Assembly: GCF_009707485.1 (NCBI RefSeq)
Contig: NZ_CP046121.1
Location: 744,001-808,000 of the forward strand
DNA length: 64,000 nt
Source of the DNA: Nostocoides sp. HKS02
Lineage (GTDB): Bacteria; Actinomycetota; Actinomycetes; Actinomycetales; Dermatophilaceae
Direction of reading: 5' to 3'
Positions 11,059 to 20,547 of the stretch are shown here, piece by piece (the first letter of the stretch is position 1; each line of letters begins with the position of its first letter). Made by a program: the position numbers and the translations under genes. The notes under the pieces are model-generated. The model did not search any database and was not told the origin of the DNA. It saw only the letters and a program-made list of their open reading frames with translations.

Positions 11059-12024
11059 GCCTGCGCCTGGTCTTCGCGGGCACTCCTGAGGCGGCCCTGC
11101 CCTCCCTGGATGCCCTCCTCGCCTCCGACCACGAGGTGGTGGCGGTGGTGACCCGGCCCGACGCGCCTGCGGGTCGCGGGCGCGGCCTCACCGCGTCGCC
11201 GGTGCGAGAGCGGGCCGAGGCCCACGGCATCGAGGTGCTCACGCCCCAGCGCCCGAGCGAGCCGGAGTTCCAGAAGCGCCTCCGTGAGCTCGCACCCGAC
11301 GCGTGTCCGGTCGTGGCCTATGGCGCGCTGATCCCGCGCTCCGCCCTCGACATCCCGACCCACGGTTGGGTCAACCTGCACTTCTCGTTGCTGCCCGCCT
11401 GGCGTGGAGCGGCGCCGGTCCAGCACGCCGTGATGGCGGGCGACGAGGTCACCGGTGCCTCGACCTTCCTCATCGAAGAGGGCCTCGACACCGGACCGGT
11501 GTTCGGCGTCATGACCGAGCGCATCCGCCCGACCGATACCGCGGGCGACCTGCTGGGCCGTCTCGCGCACGGCGGGGCTGGCCTGCTCGTCGCCACCATG
11601 GACGGCCTTGCCGACGGGTCGTTGCAGCCGGTGCCACAGAGCCCCGAAGGCATCTCGCACGCGCCGAAGCTCGAGGTGGCCGATGCCCGGGTGCGCTGGG
11701 GGCGTCCGGCCGCAGCCGTCGACCGGCTCGTCCGCGGGTGCACCCCGGCGCCGGGCGCGTGGACGCTTGTTCCGTGGCGAGCGGGTCAAGCTGCTGCCCG
11801 TCGGGCACGTGGGTCCGGGTGGACCGATCGAGCCCGAGGCGTATGCCGACCGGCCCTTGGCACCGGGCGAGCTGGCTGTGACGAAGCGTGAGGTGCTCGT
11901 GGGCACCGGCACGGCGCCGGTGCGCCTCTCCGAGGTCCGCCCGCACGGCAAGAAGCAGATGGCGGCGGCCGACTGGGCTCGCGGCGTCCGGATCGAGGCA
12001 GGGGAGCGCTTCACCGATGAGTGA
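11055..12024 (+). CDS. fmt: Methionyl-tRNA formyltransferase, frameshifted at GCTTGTTC
   Basis: Fmt transfers a formyl group to Met-tRNA(fMet). With one base removed it encodes 322 residues, the normal length. The N-terminal formyltransferase domain is intact ([46 protein letters not shown] with the catalytic Asn-His region), and the OB-like C-terminal domain continues in the next frame ([10 protein letters not shown]...[11 protein letters not shown]). The break is at 11765-11772 (GCTTGTTC); deleting one T gives WTLFRGERV. GTG at 11055 overlaps the def stop, and the gene overlaps rsmB by eight bases. As given, the product would stop at about 279 residues with a scrambled tail. Confidence 0.9.
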
Positions 12025-13535
12025 GAACGCCGGCGGCGGACGCCGCAACGCCAAGGGTCGCCAGCGGCCCGAGCGAGCCCACGGCGACACCGAGCGCTCT
12101 GCACAGCGCCCCGCCGAGCGCAGCCGCACCACCGACCCGCAGCGCCTCGCGGCATACACCGTGCTGCGTGCGGTTGCCGACGGTGCCTATGCCAACCTCG
12201 AGCTGCCCACGGTGTTGCGCGAGAAGGGGATCCGGGGTCGCGACGCGGCCTTCACCACCGAGCTTGTCTACGGCGCCGTGCGGATGCGCGGGCTGTACGA
12301 CGCCGTCATCGCCGTCGCCGCCGCTCGTCCGGTGGGCAAGATCGACCCGAACGTGCTCGACACGCTGCGCCTCGGGGTCCACCAGCTGCTGGGTATGCGC
12401 GTCGCCACCCATGCCGCGGTCGACGAGACCGTCGGTCTGGCCCGCAAGGTCAACGGTGCCGGAGCCGCAGGCTTCGTGAACGCGGTCATGCGCCGGGTCA
12501 GCGAGCGCTCCCTCGAGGAGTGGCTGGCCGAGGTCGCCCCCGGCGGCGGTGATCTGGTGGCGCGACTGGCCGTCGAGCACTCCCACCCCGAGTGGATCGT
12601 CAAGGCGCTCCGCGCGGCCCTGCTGGGCCACGGGGCCTCGGCCGCCCCCTCGATCGACGCCGACCTGACTGCCCTGCTCGCGACCGACAACGCGCCGGCC
12701 AAGGTGTCCCTCGTGGCCCGCCCGGGGTTGGCCACGGTCGCCGAGCTCGTCGCCGCAGGCGCCGAGCGCTCCTCGCTGTCCGCCGTCGGCGCGGTCCTGC
12801 CGGCGGGTGACCCGGGCGGCATCGAAGCGGTGCGCGAGGGCCGCGCTGCAGTCCAGGACGAAGGCTCGCAGCTCGTCGCGCTCGCACTCGCAGCAGTCCC
12901 GGTCGACCACGCCGGCCCCGAGCAGTGGCTCGACCTGTGCGCAGGGCCGGGTGGCAAGGCCGGGCTGCTCGCCGCGCTGGCGATCGAGGCTGGGGCGGAC
13001 CTCGTCGCCAACGAGCTGAGCGACCACCGGGCCACGCTGGTGCGCCAAACCCTGCGACCGGCCACGGCGCTCGCCCGGGCGCAGGGGCGCACCCTCGAGG
13101 TCCGCACCGGCGACGGGCGCACCATCGGCGAGGACGAGCCCGGCCGCTACCACCGGGTGCTCGTCGATGCTCCGTGCACGGGACTCGGAGCCCTGCGCCG
13201 ACGCCCCGAGGCGCGCTGGCGCCGGTCGCCGGCGGACCTCGCCGACCTCGGCCGGCTGCAGCGCGAGCTGCTCGCGTCGGCCATCGAGGCGACGACGGGT
13301 GGGGGAGTCATCGCGTATGCCACGTGCAGCCCGCACCTCGCCGAGACGCTTGTTCGTGGTCGGTGACGTGACCAAGCGGCGCGACGACGTCGAGCTGATC
13401 GACGCGCGTGACTATCTCGTTGACGCCAAAGGCGATGCTGTGCCCGTGCCGGGCAGCGGACCGGCCGTGCAGCTGTGGCCGCACCTGCACGGCACCGACG
13501 GGATGTTCCTCGCGCTGCTGCGCAAGCTCGCGTGA
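12017..13535 (+). CDS. rsmB: 16S rRNA m5C967 methyltransferase RsmB, frameshifted at GCTTGTTC
   Basis: This is a fusion of an N-terminal NusB-like RNA-binding domain (about residues 40-180, [22 protein letters not shown]) with a C-terminal SAM-dependent methyltransferase. The latter has [16 protein letters not shown] (SAM site), [20 protein letters not shown] (first catalytic Cys region) and [11 protein letters not shown] (second Cys). The frame breaks at 13348-13355, again GCTTGTTC; removing one T gives [15 protein letters not shown] and a 505-residue protein. A basic linker of about 35 residues precedes the NusB domain. It starts inside the last eight bases of fmt. Confidence 0.9.
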
Positions 13536-13550
13536 CCCGAGCCGGTTGCG

Positions 13551-15021
13551 CTAGGCCGCCTGGGAGCTGAAGTCGCGCGGCCCCGTGTGGTGACGGCGCC
13601 CGGTCGGTGCGGTCCAGGTGCAGAACCCCTGGTCGTCCATGGTGACGGTCCACCCGGCATGGTGCTTGAAGCCGTGGTGGGCGGTGCACAGGCACTGGAG
13701 GTTGGCGGCCTCGGTCGGTCCGAGCGGCGCCGGGACCACGTGGTCGAGCTGGCAGCGCTCGGCGGCCGTGCGGCAGCCAGGGAACCGGCAGTGGCCGTCG
13801 CGCAGCCGCACCGCAGCGGCCAGCGCCTTGCCGGGCCGATACGTGGTCGGGTCCTGGTAGCGCAGGGTCCCGGTGCCGGGATGTCGCGCCGCGAGGCGCA
13901 CCCGCAGGTCCGGGTCGGCGACGAGCTGTTCGAGGTGCGTGGGGAGGATCATCCCCACTCGGGGATCCTCGACGGGATCTCGCAGGCGCCCTCGGACCGG
14001 CACCATCGCCCGGAGCCCCGGACGGCAGCCGCACTCGCCCTCCTCGGGCTGTGGCCCGGCGAACAGGCCGCCGGCGTCGGCGCACCCGGCACAGACTCGC
14101 TCTCCGATCGCCCGGAACTCGACCTCGCCTTCCACCTCACCAGGCAACGGAGCCACGAAGGTCACCGTGGTCGTGACCTGCACCTCGCTGAGCGCGAGGT
14201 CGACCAGCGCGTCGGCCCGGGCCGCGCCGATGGGCAGGTGCGGGTTGGCGAGCGCGTAGTCCGCGGCGAGCGTCTCGACGGCTGCCCATAGTCGCGATGA
14301 CTGAGCGGACGGGAGCGACATCGTCCACGTCGTCATCCCCGGCTCGTCGCCCGCGCGCACCGTGACGTGACGTCCGGTGCGTCCCCGCGCCGCTGCGGCG
14401 AGGAGGCTCTCGGCATCCGCCCGTGCCGCGGCGCGCCGGGCGCGCTCGGCCAGCGAGGACCGGTCCAGCTGCGCGACGTCGCGGTCGTACAACCGCGCCT
14501 CGAACTCCTCGAGCCGGTCCAACCGGACGTCGCGGGCAGCCCGGGCGATGGCCTCGACCCGGTACGGCTCGAGCTCGCCGTCCCACGCCATCGCGTGGGT
14601 GCGTTCCAGGCTCCTGGTGACCACCCGGGCCTGGAACACCCGGGTCGCCATCGTCCTCGGCGACAGGTGCAGCAGCGGCGCCAGGCTCGCCGCGGACGCC
14701 AGCTGGGGGTCGATCGGCAACCGCTCGCCGACGCGGCGTCGCTGGGGGTGACCCTCGGCCTCGGCCTCCTCACGGGCCCGGAGGGCAGCGTCCTCCAGGC
14801 GCTCGGCGTGCACGTCGACGGCCCGGGCCCTCGGCGTGCACGTCGACGGCCCGGGCCTGGCGCGCGGCAAGGGCGTTGATCGCGCGCTGCGTCGCGATGA
14901 CCATGATCTCGGCCTGCTCGACGGTCATGGCGTCGAGGTCCTCGGAGGTGACGGCAAGGGCAGCCGCACCCAACACCTCTGGCGAGAGCCCGGGCGCCTC
15001 CTTGAAAGACCAGTCGAACAT
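13551..15021 (-). CDS. DUF222 / HNH endonuclease (13E12-repeat family), interrupted by a 28-bp duplication
   Basis: This protein has an N-terminal DUF222 domain and a C-terminal HNH nuclease ([19 protein letters not shown]...[11 protein letters not shown]), with the two Cys pairs and His residues of the motif present. The start codon at 15021-15019 begins [13 protein letters not shown] perfect 28-bp tandem duplication (14802-14857) shifts the frame near residue 60; removal of one copy gives a continuous 480-residue protein. This multicopy family is common in actinobacteria, and members in mycobacteria have been linked to the SOS response. Here a LexA-type box overlaps the start codon. Nuclease activity is inferred from the motif; target and cellular role are unknown. 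Confidence 0.85.
14802..14857. repeat. Perfect 28-bp tandem duplication inside the HNH gene
   Basis: Bases 14802-14829 and 14830-14857 are identical. The unit encodes ARAVDVHAE on the reverse strand. Since 28 is not a multiple of three, the second copy breaks the frame. It could be a recent slippage mutation, a reversible switch or an assembly artefact. Confidence 0.95.
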
Positions 15022-15029
15022 GTGTTCGA
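15014..15029. promoter_or_regulatory. SOS (LexA) box over the HNH gene start codon
   Basis: TCGAACATGTGTTCGA matches the actinobacterial LexA consensus TCGAAC-N4-GTTCGA in every fixed position. The start codon of the reverse-strand HNH gene (15019-15021) lies inside the box, so LexA binding would cover the translation start and probably the transcription start. It also lies about 115 bases upstream of rpe on the other strand. Confidence 0.85.
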
Positions 15030-15142
15030 TTCTAGCGTCCAGGATCGTTGTACCGCAACCCCTCAGTGTCCCAAACTCCAATGGTCTCAAGCCAATTCGG
15101 CCGCCCGAGTGTGTGTTCCGTGAGCCCGATAGAGTGTGCGCC

Positions 15143-15799
15143 GTGCAGATCTCACCGAGCATCCTGTCCGCCGACTTCGCCAATCTCCAGAGCGAGCTCA
15201 ACCGCATCGGCAACGCGGACTGGGCCCACGTGGACGTCATGGACGGTCACTTCGTCCCCAACCTCACCCTGGGCCTGCCGGTCGTGGAGGCGCTCGCCAA
15301 GGTCAGCCCGATCCCGCTGGACTGCCACCTGATGATCGACGATCCCGACCGCTGGGCGCCGAAGTATGCCGAGGCCGGGGCGGCGTCGGTGACCTTCCAC
15401 ATCGAGGCTGCTGCCGGTCCACGAGCCCTCGCTCGCACCCTGCGCGCGGCGGGTGCCCGCGCGGGCATGGCCATCAAGCCCGGCACCGCGTTCGGCCCCT
15501 ACGAGGAGCTGCTGACCGACCTCGACATGGTGCTGGTCATGACGGTGGAGCCCGGCTTCGGCGGCCAGTCGTTCATGGCGGACCAGATGCCCAAGGTCGC
15601 CCAGGTGCGTGAGGCCGTCCGGCGCCGGGGCGGCGAGGTCTGGGTGCAGGTCGACGGTGGGGTCTCCGCCTCGACCATCGAGCAGTGTGCCGAGGCCGGC
15701 GCGGACGTCTTCGTCGCCGGGTCTGCGGTCTACGGCGCACAGGACGCCGCGGCTGCGGTGGACGAGCTGCGCGCCCTGGCCAGCGCCCACGCGCACTGA
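15143..15799 (+). CDS. rpe: Ribulose-phosphate 3-epimerase
   Basis: This enzyme interconverts ribulose 5-phosphate and xylulose 5-phosphate in the pentose phosphate pathway. The 218-residue TIM barrel has [29 protein letters not shown] (metal ligands), [24 protein letters not shown] and [13 protein letters not shown] at 15143 fits a leaderless transcript because TAGAGT at 15130-15135 lies seven bases before it; GTG at 15134 is the alternative. The C-terminal codons SAHAH fall in an 18-bp tandem repeat that continues past the stop. The product supplies ribulose 5-phosphate, a substrate of RibBA encoded downstream. Confidence 0.95.
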   Translation: MQISPSILSADFANLQSELNRIGNADWAHVDVMDGHFVPNLTLGLPVVEALAKVSPIPLDCHLMIDDPDRWAPKYAEAGAASVTFHIEAAAGPRALARTLRAAGARAGMAIKPGTAFGPYEELLTDLDMVLVMTVEPGFGGQSFMADQMPKVAQVREAVRRRGGEVWVQVDGGVSASTIEQCAEAGADVFVAGSAVYGAQDAAAAVDELRALASAHAH

Positions 15800-15836
15800 C
15801 GCGCCCACGGGCACTGACACGCCCACGGGCACTGAC
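15785..15836. repeat. 18-bp tandem repeat across the end of rpe
   Basis: A 16-base core GCCCACGGGCACTGAC occurs at 15803 and 15821, with a one-mismatch copy at 15785 inside the last rpe codons, giving three copies at 18-base spacing. Each copy contains an in-phase TGA. It probably arose by slippage. Confidence 0.85.
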
Positions 15837-15909
15837 GCGCGCCGGGTGAGGACCGTCACGCTGACCGTACTGTCCGGCTCTGGTGCCTCGCTGGCATACT
15901 GTTCCCTGA

Positions 15910-16034
15910 CGTGCTCCGGGGTCGGTGTAACTCCGAACCGGCGGTGACAGTCCGCGACCCGACCGCAGCCAGCGGCCGGTTGACTGGGTGGAACTCCCAG
16001 ACCGACGGTGAAAGTCCGGATGGTAGGCAGCACG
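15910..16034 (+). ncRNA. FMN riboswitch (RFN element)
   Basis: The conserved RFN core is present: GGTCGGTGTAACTCCGAACC, then GGCGGTGACAGTCCGCGACC, a variable stem, and GACCGACGGTGAAAGTCCGG. The closing P1 helix pairs CGTGCT (15910-15915) with AGCACG (16029-16034). It sits about 115 bases before the ribD start. FMN binding is expected to reduce expression of the rib operon. No strong T-tailed terminator follows, so control of translation initiation of ribD is the likelier mechanism (inference). Confidence 0.95.
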
Positions 16035-16148
16035 CGACAGCAGGACCAGTGGGTCTGCAGTGTCGAGGTGAGCCTCGGCGGCATCCCGCCGGTCCGCCTG
16101 CTCGTCCTCCCGGAGTTCGAACCACGGTTCCGACCACGAGGGCAGGAC

Positions 16149-17186
16149 ATGACAGACCAGGCCACGACCGATACGGCGATGATGCGCCGTGCGTTGGCGT
16201 TGGCGGCGAACGGCCCCGAGTCCAACCCCAACCCGCGGGTGGGCTGCGTCCTCGTCGCGCCCAGCGGTGACGTCGTGGGCGAGGGATGGCATCGCGGCGC
16301 AGGCACGGCCCACGCGGAGGTGGATGCCCTGGCCCGGGCCGGCGCGGCCGCGGCCGGCGCCACGGCATACGTGACGTTGGAGCCGTGCAACCACTCCGGT
16401 CGCACGCAGCCGTGCGCCCACGCGTTGTATGCCGCGGGCGTGGCCCGCGTCGTGCACGCCCAGACCGACCCGAACCCGGCAGCCGCGGGCGGGGCCGAGT
16501 GGCTCCGTCTGCGCGACGTCACGGTCGAGGGAGGGCTCCTCGCCGACGAGGCCGAGGAGCTCAACCACACATGGACCCACCGCATCGGCACCGGGCGGCC
16601 GTGGGTCACCTGGAAGCTCGCGACGACCCTGGACGGGCGCAGCGCCGCCGCGGACGGCACGAGCCGGTGGATCACCGGTCCGGCGGCGCGTGCCGACGTG
16701 CATCTCCAGCGGTCCCGGTGCGGAGCGATCCTGGTGGGCACCGGCACCGCTCTCGCGGACGACCCGCACCTGACCGCCCGGCGCCCGGACGGCTCGCTCT
16801 ACGAGACCCAACCGGTGCGGGTCGTCATGGGCGAGCGCGACCTGCCCGGCGACGCCAAGGTCCTCGACGAGGTCGCGCTCACCTGGCACCTGCGCACCCG
16901 CGACCCCAAGGAGGTGCTGACTGCCCTCTCGGCCGCGGAGGTGCACCACGTCTGGCTCGAGGGCGGACCCACTGTGGCGGCGGCATTCATGGCGGCGGGC
17001 CTGGTCGACGAGGTCATCGCCTACGTCGCACCGGTGTTGCTGGGCCGCGGGCGGCCGACCGTCGGCGACTTGGGCATCACGACCATGGACCACGCCCTGC
17101 GGTTGCGGCCGACCGACATCTCCCTGCTCGGCGACGACACACGGATCACCGCACGAATCACCCCGTCACGCAAGGAGATCGGCTGA
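16149..17186 (+). CDS. ribD: Riboflavin biosynthesis deaminase/reductase
   Basis: RibD performs two steps of riboflavin synthesis: deamination of the pyrimidine ring and reduction of the ribosyl side chain. The deaminase domain (about residues 5-125) has AHAEVDAL and the zinc motif YVTLEPCNHSGRTQPC; the reductase domain (about 150-345) has WVTWKLATTLDGRSAA, HVWLEGGPTVAAAFM and a C-terminal LLGDD. The 345-residue length is typical. ATG at 16149 is chosen because the open frame upstream runs through the riboswitch. It overlaps ribE by one base. Confidence 0.95.
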   Translation: MTDQATTDTAMMRRALALAANGPESNPNPRVGCVLVAPSGDVVGEGWHRGAGTAHAEVDALARAGAAAAGATAYVTLEPCNHSGRTQPCAHALYAAGVARVVHAQTDPNPAAAGGAEWLRLRDVTVEGGLLADEAEELNHTWTHRIGTGRPWVTWKLATTLDGRSAAADGTSRWITGPAARADVHLQRSRCGAILVGTGTALADDPHLTARRPDGSLYETQPVRVVMGERDLPGDAKVLDEVALTWHLRTRDPKEVLTALSAAEVHHVWLEGGPTVAAAFMAAGLVDEVIAYVAPVLLGRGRPTVGDLGITTMDHALRLRPTDISLLGDDTRITARITPSRKEIG

Positions 17187-17863
17187 TGTTCACCGGGATC
17201 GTCGAGGAGCTCGGCCACGTCGTCGCGCTCGAGGACGGCGCCGAGTCGGCGCGCCTGACCGTCGAGGGGCCGCTGGTCACCTCCGACGCCGAGCACGGCG
17301 CATCCATTGCGGTCAACGGGGTCTGCCTCACGGTCGTCGAGCACGGCGAGGGTCGGTTCACGGTCGACGTGATGGCCGAGACCCTCGCCCGCAGCAGCCT
17401 GGGTGACCTGACCCCCGGCGACCGCGTCAACCTCGAGCGGGCCATGGCGGCATCGAGCCGGTTCGGCGGACACATCGTCCAGGGCCACGTCGACGGGACG
17501 GCCCGGATCCTGCAGCGGGTCCCCGGCGACCGCTGGGAGGTCGTCGTCTTCAGCCTGCCGGGTCACCTCGCCCGTTACGTCGTGGAAAAGGGCTCGATCA
17601 CCGTCGACGGGGTCAGCCTCACGGTCGCCACGGTCGACGACGACACCTTCAGCGTCTCGCTGATCCCGACCACGCTCGACCTCACCACCTTGGGCCGCAA
17701 GGACGTGGGAGCCAGCGTCAACCTGGAGGTCGACGTCCTGGCCAAGTACGTCGAGCGGCTGCTCGCGAACACCATCACCACCACCGAAACCGACACCGAA
17801 GCTCACACCGACACTCACACCGGCACTCACGCCGACACTCACACCAGGGAGACCACCGCATGA
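17186..17863 (+). CDS. ribE: Riboflavin synthase alpha chain
   Basis: Riboflavin synthase dismutates two 6,7-dimethyl-8-ribityllumazine molecules to riboflavin. The protein consists of two related barrel domains: MFTGIVEELGHV, IAVNGVCLTVVEH in the first and GHIVQGHVDGTARI, ITVDGVSLTVATV in the second. It has 225 residues. The last 20 or so residues are an unusual tail rich in Thr, His and Asp (TDTEAHTDTHTGTHADTHT) encoded by a degenerate repeat; this is absent from the standard fold and could bind metal or be neutral slippage. It overlaps the next gene by four bases. Confidence 0.94.
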   Translation: MFTGIVEELGHVVALEDGAESARLTVEGPLVTSDAEHGASIAVNGVCLTVVEHGEGRFTVDVMAETLARSSLGDLTPGDRVNLERAMAASSRFGGHIVQGHVDGTARILQRVPGDRWEVVVFSLPGHLARYVVEKGSITVDGVSLTVATVDDDTFSVSLIPTTLDLTTLGRKDVGASVNLEVDVLAKYVERLLANTITTTETDTEAHTDTHTGTHADTHTRETTA

Positions 17864-18570
17864 ACTGGCTCGAGAAGCTCTTCGAGGCTCAGCTGACCAT
17901 CGGCAGTCAGCACATCCTGTGGCGCGAGGTGGTCGGCAACCTCTTCGGGTTCGCCTCGGCGATCGGGGGGCTGCGCCGCCGGGTCTGGGCGTGGCCCGTG
18001 GGGATCGTCGGCAACGCGCTGCTGTTCACCGTCTTCTTCGGAGTGGCGTTCAGCAACCCCCAGCACACGACGCTGTTCGGGCAGGCAGGCCGCCAGATCT
18101 TCTTCATCATCACCAGCGTCTACGGCTGGTGGCGCTGGAACGCGGTGCGCAGAGCCAACCACGCCGAGGGCACCGACCGGCCGGCGATCACGCCCCGCTG
18201 GGCAACCGTTCGTGAGCGCCTCGGCTACCTCGCCTTCTGGGTGGGCGGGGTCGTCGTGCTCCAGGCCGTCTTCGCGCTGATCGGTGCAGGCTGGCCCGCC
18301 CCGCGTTGGTACTACTGGTGCGACGCGTGGATCTTCGTCGGGTCGATCGTCGCGACGTACGCGATGGCCCGAGGCTGGAACGACTTCTGGCTGGCCTGGA
18401 TCGCCGTCGACCTCGTCGGGGTGCCGTTGCTGGTGAACTCGAAGTTCTACCCGTCCGCCGTCCTGTATGCCGTCTACGGCGGCCTGGTCGTCTACGGGTT
18501 CTTCGTCTGGCTCAAGGCGTCCCGCGAGGAGCGCCTGCCCGAGCCGCAGCGTGAGGAGGTCCACGCATGA
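17860..18570 (+). CDS. ribM: PnuC-family transporter, probable riboflavin transporter RibM
   Basis: This 236-residue membrane protein of the PnuC family has about seven hydrophobic segments and conserved aromatic motifs SVYGWWRWN near residue 85 and WYYWCDAWIF near 148. PnuC proteins usually import nicotinamide riboside. Members located inside FMN-riboswitch operons of actinobacteria (RibM) transport riboflavin instead, and here the gene lies between ribE and ribBA with four-base overlaps on both sides. Substrate is therefore assigned from context. Co-control by the upstream riboswitch follows from the continuous operon. Confidence 0.85.
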   Translation: MNWLEKLFEAQLTIGSQHILWREVVGNLFGFASAIGGLRRRVWAWPVGIVGNALLFTVFFGVAFSNPQHTTLFGQAGRQIFFIITSVYGWWRWNAVRRANHAEGTDRPAITPRWATVRERLGYLAFWVGGVVVLQAVFALIGAGWPAPRWYYWCDAWIFVGSIVATYAMARGWNDFWLAWIAVDLVGVPLLVNSKFYPSAVLYAVYGGLVVYGFFVWLKASREERLPEPQREEVHA

Positions 18571-19793
18571 TCGGCGTGTCCACCGTCGAGGCCGCGCTCG
18601 AGGCCCTGCGCGAGGGGCGCCCGGTCCTCGTGACCGACAACGAGGACCGCGAGAACGAGGGCGACGTCATCCTGGCGGCCCAGACCCTCACCGACGAGTG
18701 GATGGCGTGGACCATCCGGCACACGAGTGGCTACATCTGTGCGCCGGTCACCCCGGACACCGCGGACCGGCTCGGTCTGCCGCTGATGGTGGCCGACAAC
18801 CGCGACCCGTTGCGCACGTCGTACACCGTCACGGTCGACGCGGCTGGCGGCGTGACGACTGGCATCAGTGCGGCGGACCGCGCGCTCACCATCCGGCTCC
18901 TCGCCGACCCCGCGGCCACTGCCGACTCGTTCGTGCGACCCGGCCACGTGATTCCGTTGCGCGCCAAGGCTGGCGGCGTGCTCGAGCGCCCCGGTCACAC
19001 CGAGGCCGCAGTCGACCTGTGCCGCCTCGCGGGTCTCGCGCCGGTCGCCGCGATCGGCGAGCTGGTCAACGATGACGGCACGATGATGCGGCTGCCCGAG
19101 GTGCTTGCCACAGGAGCCGTGCACGACCTGCCCGTCGTGACGATCGCCCAGCTCATCGCGTGGCGGCAACGCCACGACCGCGTCGAGCGGCTTGCCGAGA
19201 CGACGCTGCCCACTCGCCACGGCACCTTCACGGCGCTGGCCTACCGTGACCTGTTCACCGGCGATGAGCACATCGCGCTGGTCAGCCCGGCAGGGCTGGG
19301 TGGCCCGTCCCCGTTGGTGCGGATGCACTCCGAGTGCCTCACCGGTGATGCGTTCGGCTCGCAGCGCTGCGACTGCGGGCCGCAGCTGCAGCGCTCGATG
19401 GAGCGCATCGCGGCGGAGGGCGGCCTGCTCGTCTACCTGCGCGGACACGAGGGCCGCGGGGTGGGACTGGTCAACAAGCTCAAGGCCTACGAGCTCCAGG
19501 ACCAGGGTCGCGACACCGTCGACGCCCAGGTGGAGCTGGGCCTGCCCGTCGACGCCCGCGAGTACGCCGCCGGTGCCGCGATCCTCACCGATCTCGGGCT
19601 GGGCGCCGTGCGACTCCTCACGAACAACCCGGCCAAGGTCGAGGCGTTGCGAAGCCACGGCGTGAGCGTCTCGGCCGTCGAGCGGCTGTCGGTGGCTCCG
19701 ACGGCCGCCAACCGCGCCTACCTGCGCACCAAGCGCGACCGCATGGGTCACGACCTGCTCGTGGACGCACTCGACTCGGGGGAGACCGCGTGA
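18567..19793 (+). CDS. ribBA: 3,4-dihydroxy-2-butanone 4-phosphate synthase / GTP cyclohydrolase II
   Basis: This 408-residue bifunctional enzyme feeds both branches of riboflavin synthesis. The RibB half (about 1-200) has [10 protein letters not shown], the signature metal and substrate site, and [14 protein letters not shown]. The RibA half (about 210-408) has [20 protein letters not shown] with the zinc cysteines and [14 protein letters not shown], followed by LLTNNPAKV. All key residues are visible, so both activities are expected. It overlaps ribM and ribH by four bases each. Confidence 0.95.
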   Translation: MIGVSTVEAALEALREGRPVLVTDNEDRENEGDVILAAQTLTDEWMAWTIRHTSGYICAPVTPDTADRLGLPLMVADNRDPLRTSYTVTVDAAGGVTTGISAADRALTIRLLADPAATADSFVRPGHVIPLRAKAGGVLERPGHTEAAVDLCRLAGLAPVAAIGELVNDDGTMMRLPEVLATGAVHDLPVVTIAQLIAWRQRHDRVERLAETTLPTRHGTFTALAYRDLFTGDEHIALVSPAGLGGPSPLVRMHSECLTGDAFGSQRCDCGPQLQRSMERIAAEGGLLVYLRGHEGRGVGLVNKLKAYELQDQGRDTVDAQVELGLPVDAREYAAGAAILTDLGLGAVRLLTNNPAKVEALRSHGVSVSAVERLSVAPTAANRAYLRTKRDRMGHDLLVDALDSGETA

Positions 19794-20275
19794 GCGGGCA
19801 CGGCGCACCGGTCATCACCCCCGACGGCAGCGATCTGCGGGTCGCGATCGTGGCGGCGTCCTGGCACACCGAGGTCATGGACGGCCTGGTCGCGGGTGCC
19901 CAGCGGGGCCTCGCCGAGGCGGGCGTCCGCGACGTCCCCCTGGTGCGGGTGCCGGGCACGGTCGAGCTCACCGTCGCGTGCGCGCGGCTCGCGCCGGCAT
20001 ACGACGCGCTGGTGGCGCTCGGAGTCGTCATCCGCGGTGGCACACCGCACTTCGACTACGTCTGCTCCGGGGTCACCACCGGCCTGACCCAGGTGAGTGC
20101 CACGACCGGGTGCCCGGTCGGCTTCGGCGTACTCACGTGCGACGACGACGCGCAGGCTCTCGACCGAGCGGGGCTCCCCGGCTCCAGCGAGGACAAGGGG
20201 CACGAGGCCGCTGTCGCCGCGGTGGCGACCGCGGTCACCCTCGGTGCCCTTGCTCCCCGTACGCTGGGCGCGTGA
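19790..20275 (+). CDS. ribH: 6,7-dimethyl-8-ribityllumazine synthase
   Basis: RibH condenses the RibBA and RibD products into lumazine, the substrate of RibE. The 161-residue protein has [49 protein letters not shown] with the catalytic His, and [17 protein letters not shown] at 19790 overlaps the ribBA stop as GTGA. It is the last riboflavin gene, and hisE follows with a four-base overlap, so the FMN riboswitch may also affect histidine genes (inference). Confidence 0.95.
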   Translation: MSGHGAPVITPDGSDLRVAIVAASWHTEVMDGLVAGAQRGLAEAGVRDVPLVRVPGTVELTVACARLAPAYDALVALGVVIRGGTPHFDYVCSGVTTGLTQVSATTGCPVGFGVLTCDDDAQALDRAGLPGSSEDKGHEAAVAAVATAVTLGALAPRTLGA

Positions 20276-20535
20276 AGACCTTCGACGACCTGTATGCCGA
20301 GCTGGCCGAGAAGGCGGTGAGCCGACCCGACGGGTCCGGCACCGTCGCCGCGCTGGATGCCGGCGTGCACGCCATCGGCAAGAAGATCGTCGAGGAGGCC
20401 GCAGAGGTCTGGATGGCCGCCGAGCACGAGGGCAAGGACCGTGCGGCCGAGGAGATCAGTCAGCTGCTCTACCACGTCCAGGTGCTCATGGTCGCCTCTG
20501 ACATCAGCCTCGACGACGTCTACGCACACCTCTAG
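20272..20535 (+). CDS. hisE: Phosphoribosyl-ATP pyrophosphatase
   Basis: HisE hydrolyses phosphoribosyl-ATP to the AMP form, the second step of histidine synthesis. The 87-residue all-helical protein shows [14 protein letters not shown] and [14 protein letters not shown], the metal-binding helices of the MazG-like fold. GTG at 20272 overlaps the ribH stop. hisG follows 12 bases downstream. Histidine genes are dispersed here: hisE-hisG, hisF and hisI occupy three separate places in this window. Confidence 0.94.
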   Translation: MKTFDDLYAELAEKAVSRPDGSGTVAALDAGVHAIGKKIVEEAAEVWMAAEHEGKDRAAEEISQLLYHVQVLMVASDISLDDVYAHL

Positions 20536-20547
20536 GAAGTTCCGCAC

